From Flavobacterium sp. (GTDB lineage Bacteria; Bacteroidota; Bacteroidia; Flavobacteriales; Flavobacteriaceae): a stretch of DNA of 48,900 nucleotides. The DNA is taken from assembly GCF_025352015.1 (NCBI RefSeq), contig NZ_JANXUG010000059.1, forward strand, positions 1 through 48,900, in the 5' to 3' direction. Positions 46,555 to 48,900 of this stretch are shown in pieces; within the stretch, counting starts at the first letter, position 1; each line of letters opens with the position of its first letter. Both the position numbers and the translations under genes were made by a program. The notes under the pieces were generated by a model. It was not told where the DNA came from. It saw only the letters and a list, made by a program, of their open reading frames with translations, and did not search any database.

Positions 46555-46762
46555 TCAAAACTTTTTTAAACAACTCATTACTGTCTTTATATGAGTTTAT
46601 TTTACCACTTTTAACATCATCAAATGCCTCTGAAATACCTGATTTTGAATTACTCTCGAGTATTTCTACGCCATTTGCTTCTTTGCTTAACAATTCAATC
46701 AATGAAGCAAGTAGTTTTCCTGCTTTGGTGTTTTTGTTAATTTTTAAAGTTATTGTAGTCAT
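46547..46762 (-). CDS. Antitoxin partner of the YafQ-type toxin
   Basis: 71 aa, directly upstream of the toxin and overlapping it by 8 bases, the usual antitoxin-first order. An N-terminal beta-strand (TTITLKINKNTKAGKLLA) could be the DNA-binding part, as in ribbon-helix-helix antitoxins. The acidic and Ser-rich C-terminal half probably wraps the toxin. The sequence is not a clear DinJ. The promoter region lies in the 90 bases between it and the 21-bp repeat array. Confidence 0.8.
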   Translation of the reverse strand: MTTITLKINKNTKAGKLLASLIELLSKEANGVEILESNSKSGISEAFDDVKSGKINSYKDSNELFKKVLNV

Positions 46763-46853
46763 TTTTGTTTCTTTATATTATGTAAAGATACTCATTTTAT
46801 TTCTTCCCCAGCCCGGCTTTTACTGTAACATTTTCTTTGACTGGATACTTAAC

Positions 46854-47040
46854 AACCCCGACTTGTTAGTAAAAAACCCCACCTAGATAGATTAAAACCC
46901 TACCTAGATAGACTAAAACCCTGACTGGTTACTTAAAACCCCTTATTGGGAACTAAATAACCCTTACTGGTTAGTTCATAACCCCAACTTGATATTTATA
47001 AACCCCAATTGATTGCTCTATAACCCTTGCTGATTGCCCC
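46854..47040. repeat. Nine-unit degenerate 21-bp tandem repeat array
   Basis: Nine units of 20-22 bases with consensus AACCCynACTnGnTAnnnnA. Starts are at 46854, 46875, 46896, 46917, 46937, 46959, 46980, 47001 and 47022. The AACCC core is present in every unit; the centre (CTAGATAG in two, ACTGGTTA in two) varies. All frames have stops, so it is not coding. The period equals two turns of B-DNA, which would put each unit on the same face. It lies between the YafQ operon and the next gene, within the 465-base gap 46763-47227, where nothing else but the hairpin at 47049 was found. Confidence 0.85.
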
Positions 47041-47048
47041 CTCAACTG

Positions 47049-47064
47049 CCTGTTTGCCGACAGG
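47049..47064. repeat. Short CCTGT/ACAGG hairpin next to the 21-bp array
   Basis: CCTGT and ACAGG arms around TTGCCG, within a longer TGCCTGTTTGCCGACAGGTA context. It resembles GC-rich palindromic repeats scattered in flavobacterial genomes. It may be a REP-type element. Confidence 0.4.
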
Positions 47065-47166
47065 TAGACGCTTTGGGTTACAAAAAGAGATTGAATATAG
47101 AGAGAAATGGTTTTTTAGCTTGATTGGATTTGTGTTAAATATTGGTTAAAATCTTGCTTTTTATAT

Positions 47167-47198
47167 TTGAAGGCATACGTTTTGCATTCTTAATTTTG
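47167..47198 (+). promoter_or_regulatory. Promoter TTG-N21-TAATTTTG
   Basis: TTG at 47167-47169 and TAATTTTG at 47191-47198, spacing 21, both matching the Bacteroidota consensus. It drives the gene at 47252; the leader would be about 50 bases. Confidence 0.65.
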
Positions 47199-47251
47199 AT
47201 ATTGTAGTGCTATTAAAATTGTATTAGATGTTTCACTTAAATTTAATTATT

Positions 47252-47929
47252 ATGAATGCAAATGTTAGAAATGAGGAAGTTAGTGCTTTTGGCGATTTTG
47301 TTTTAACGAGTTATACTCGTGATTTTGATGTTATTAGAAGTAGGTTTTCGAAATTGGATGCTTCTTTTAAAGATGAGTTTATTGCAAAGCTAAATTTTGT
47401 AAAGGAACTAGAAAGTAGTTTGATACTTACTGAAAGTCAGAAGGGAGTGACCGCCAGTTTGTATGAAGAAGCTAAAAGATTGAATGAAGATTTGAATTTT
47501 TTGAGTGCTTATTTTAAAGATGCTTCGTTGAATGCTGGTATTGTTACCGATTTGAAGAATGATTTGTTTAATGGCAATATTGAAGGTGCTATTTTGAAAA
47601 TTGAGGGTGTGAGACAGTTTGTTGTTTCTAACCAAGTTGCACTAGTTGCTCAGGGAATGGATGCTGGTTTTGCGGGTTCTTTGACTGATTATAAAGTGAG
47701 TATGACCGCAAAAAACCAGACTCAGAATGAGCTTATTAATAACCGTAAAAAGTTAACAGATGCTAACCAAGGTCATTATGAAGAACTGTTGAAAATGATT
47801 TGAAAAATAGTTAGGAATGGGAAACTGGTTTTTAAAGGAACAGTTATTCAGGATGAATATACCTCGGTTAAAGTTATACAGCGCATGAGATCGGCAAAGA
47901 TTAAAGATGGTGGTGTGAAGGTTGCGTAA
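47252..47929 (+). pseudogene. Unknown helical protein, interrupted by an in-frame TGA near its end
   Basis: 226-codon frame from ATG 47252 (MNANVRNEEVSAFG). It runs to TGA at 47801-47803. The same frame then continues without a shift for 41 more codons, KIVRNGKLVFKGTVIQDEY and then KVIQRMRSAK, to TAA 47929. The extension has normal codon use and ends close to a strong terminator. A family is not recognised; the protein is largely helical. The first 183 residues could still make a stable product. It has a good promoter and is convergent with the XRE gene. Confidence 0.7.
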
Positions 47930-47948
47930 AGTTTAGGTTTATTTAAGA

Positions 47949-47984
47949 AAATAGCCCAATGAAACCATTTTCGTTGGGCTATTT
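47949..47984. terminator. Bidirectional terminator between converging genes
   Basis: A 16-bp stem, AAATAGCCCAATGAAA with TTTCGTTGGGCTATTT (one G-T pair), small loop. The strongest hairpin in this region, between the gene at 47252 and the XRE gene; it overlaps the last bases of the XRE frame. Confidence 0.9.
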
Positions 47985-48329
47985 TATTTGGTTTTTTAAA
48001 GTTGCGTTTTCTTCTTCGAGTTTATGAATGTATTTTTTCATGGTTTCAAAAACAAACTGATCATTTTCAGAGTTAAAGAAATTATGACTTCCAGAATAGT
48101 TTCCTGATGCATTTTCGTTATTAATGATATAAACACCATCATCTGGTTGATAAATTTCTTCTAGTTTCACGTTAAGTTCTTTTGCCATTTTGTCCCATTC
48201 TTTTTTGGATATTTTGGTAATACCGTTTTCTCTGCGGTTATAGTTTGAGGTATCCATGCCGAGTTTGAAAGCAAATTCCTCTTGTGAAAATCTTTTTTCA
48301 CGTGTATCTTTTAGTTATTGTTTTATCAT
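47979..48329 (-). pseudogene. XRE-type helix-turn-helix regulator with a stop at codon 5
   Basis: From ATG 48329 the frame reads MIKQ, then TAA (48315-48317), then LKDTREKRFSQEEFAFKLGM, then DTSNYNRRENGITKISK and so on to IEQ-less end LKNQIK at 47979. This is a standard XRE HTH (residues 6-60) followed by a C-terminal coiled coil (KKYIHKLEEENATLK). Only one base (AAA or CAA to TAA) prevents a full product. An internal start at 48257 would lose the first HTH helices. Its promoter is intact, so expression may still occur. It is divergent from the GG-leader peptide gene. Confidence 0.82.
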
Positions 48330-48348
48330 GATTGTCCTTTCTTTTAAT

Positions 48349-48378
48349 CAAAGTTATTAAAAATGCTGTAAAGTGCAA
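48349..48378 (-). promoter_or_regulatory. Promoter of the XRE gene, TTG-N19-TAACTTTG
   Basis: On the minus strand, TTG (48376-48378) and TAACTTTG (48349-48356) have spacing 19, both matching consensus. It lies 20 bases before the XRE ATG. The -33 element overlaps one copy of AAAGTGCA. Confidence 0.65.
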
Positions 48379-48426
48379 TTAATTTGCTGAAAATGGCATT
48401 TTTATTTTGAAAAATAATTTACAATT

Positions 48427-48456
48427 TTGATAAACTTAAAATCATCTTTACATTTG
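48427..48456 (+). promoter_or_regulatory. Promoter of the peptide gene, TTG-N19-TACATTTG
   Basis: TTG 48427-48429 and TACATTTG 48449-48456 at spacing 19. Start of transcription would be near 48463, giving an 85-base leader before the peptide ATG. The leader holds the second copy of AAAGTGCA (48470-48477). Confidence 0.65.
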
Positions 48457-48547
48457 TTTTGCTAATCGCAAAGTGCACGTTGTTTTAATAAAATAATTGA
48501 TTAGATGGTTTTTAAAAAATTATTTAATAATTAAAATTTTAGAAATT

Positions 48548-48775
48548 ATGAAACTAGAAAGTTTACAATTAGACAAATTTCAAGACAAAGCTTTAAAAAG
48601 AGAACAGATGTTTATGTTAAATGGTGGTGGTATTCCAACGGGGCCAGGAAATATTTGCCTTCAGAATTCATCAGGTGTCTGGGAAAATTTCGATTACGGC
48701 TATGACTCAGATAGAGGTGGTGGAGTACTTACATTTCATAACAGAACGTTAACAAAAACTCTTTGCCTTCAATAA
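48548..48775 (+). CDS. Double-glycine-leader peptide, likely RiPP or exported natural-product precursor
   Basis: 75 aa from ATG 48548; a longer frame from 48497 adds a non-family stretch. The leader MKLESLQLDKFQDKALKREQ ends in MFMLNGGG, the pattern of Bacteroidota precursors cut after a double glycine by a PCAT or peptidase-transporter. These precursors are often modified by radical-SAM or ATP-grasp enzymes. The core (from IPTGPGN, about 47 aa) has two Cys (NICLQ, TLCLQ), many Gly and aromatic residues, and ends KTLCLQ. A promoter and a terminator bracket it. The modifying and export genes would lie past 48900. Family assignment is from the leader pattern. Confidence 0.65.
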   Translation: MKLESLQLDKFQDKALKREQMFMLNGGGIPTGPGNICLQNSSGVWENFDYGYDSDRGGGVLTFHNRTLTKTLCLQ

Positions 48776-48790
48776 CCGTTAATTTTATTT

Positions 48791-48831
48791 AAAAAGTCTG
48801 AATTCTTAATAAAACAATTCAGACTTTTTTT
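48791..48831 (+). terminator. Terminator after the peptide gene
   Basis: A perfect 14-bp stem, AAAAAGTCTGAATT with AATTCAGACTTTTT, 11-base loop, then T-run. It makes the peptide a monocistronic unit. Confidence 0.9.
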
Positions 48832-48900
48832 AATAAACCTTAAAATTGCTTAATACTAATATTAAATTCTACTTGATATTTTGAAAAAAAAACTTATTGC

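Noticed and set aside
46854..47040. CRISPR array
   Set aside because: The units vary in every part and lack constant repeats with unique spacers; no cas gene is present.
22371..48329. Genome-wide stop-codon reassignment to explain the in-frame stops
   Set aside because: All three stop codons are involved, and about thirty intact genes in the window use TAA, TAG and TGA only as terminators.
48497..48547. Start of the leader peptide at 48497
   Set aside because: The extra 17 residues are hydrophobic and unlike any leader; ATG 48548 begins the typical MKLESLQLDKF leader.

Overview
The window is from a low-GC member of the Bacteroidota, most probably a Flavobacterium or close relative. The evidence is the strong A+T bias, a giant cell-surface protein with a type IX secretion (T9SS) sorting tail, several promoters of the Bacteroidota form TTG-N19..24-TAnnTTTG, weak Shine-Dalgarno sequences, and family variants typical of the phylum: a GAPDH with a long N-terminal extension, a short RsmI-like methylase, and a GG-leader peptide. 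No tRNA, rRNA, CRISPR array or complete insertion sequence was seen.

Layout. 1-9.7 kb: one 3131-aa secreted adhesin (glycine-rich head, nine Cys-containing repeats, five choice-of-anchor D domains, calcium-type repeats, LamG, T9SS tail), closed by a perfect bidirectional terminator. 9.7-26.6 kb: mostly housekeeping genes. These are hisS, an orphan MacB-type permease, prmC, a GNAT, ribD, a HAD phosphatase, a thioesterase, dnaA, a low-Mr phosphatase, an RsmI-like methylase, a lytic-transglycosylase-like protein, the dapF-(broken DUF2007)-GNAT-mltG-DUF2279 cluster, an HtrA protease and gap. 26.6-39.8 kb: an accessory, stress and respiration block, almost all on the minus strand. It holds a broken DUF1275, a frameshifted DUF6544-like gene, an NmrA-type reductase, a frameshifted DUF6496, a Mg2+ P-type ATPase, an unknown-CbpA-PfpI operon, an eRF1-like protein, a divergent cbb3-type oxidase operon, and a lipoprotein gene with three in-frame stops. 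39.9-45.1 kb: an Rrf2 regulator, aconitase and two tandem acyltransferase-3 proteins. 45.1-48.9 kb: a membrane-anchored protein with copper-monooxygenase-like motifs, a YafQ-type toxin-antitoxin pair, a nine-unit 21-bp tandem repeat array, a gene cut by a TGA, a nonsense-mutated XRE regulator and, divergent from it, a short double-glycine-leader peptide gene with its own promoter and terminator.

How it fits together. The oxidase operon, the chaperone/PfpI operon, the Mg2+ ATPase and the Fe-S-type Rrf2 regulator look like a stress or low-oxygen module (inference). The right end looks like the start of a ribosomally made peptide (RiPP) locus whose enzymes would lie past the window edge.

The most unusual global feature is the number of broken accessory genes. 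Between 22.3 and 48.4 kb, seven genes carry seven in-frame stop codons and three frameshifts, two of them in A-runs, while every essential gene in the window is intact. None of these lesions is obvious from single open frames; they appear only when the reading frame is followed past the stops.
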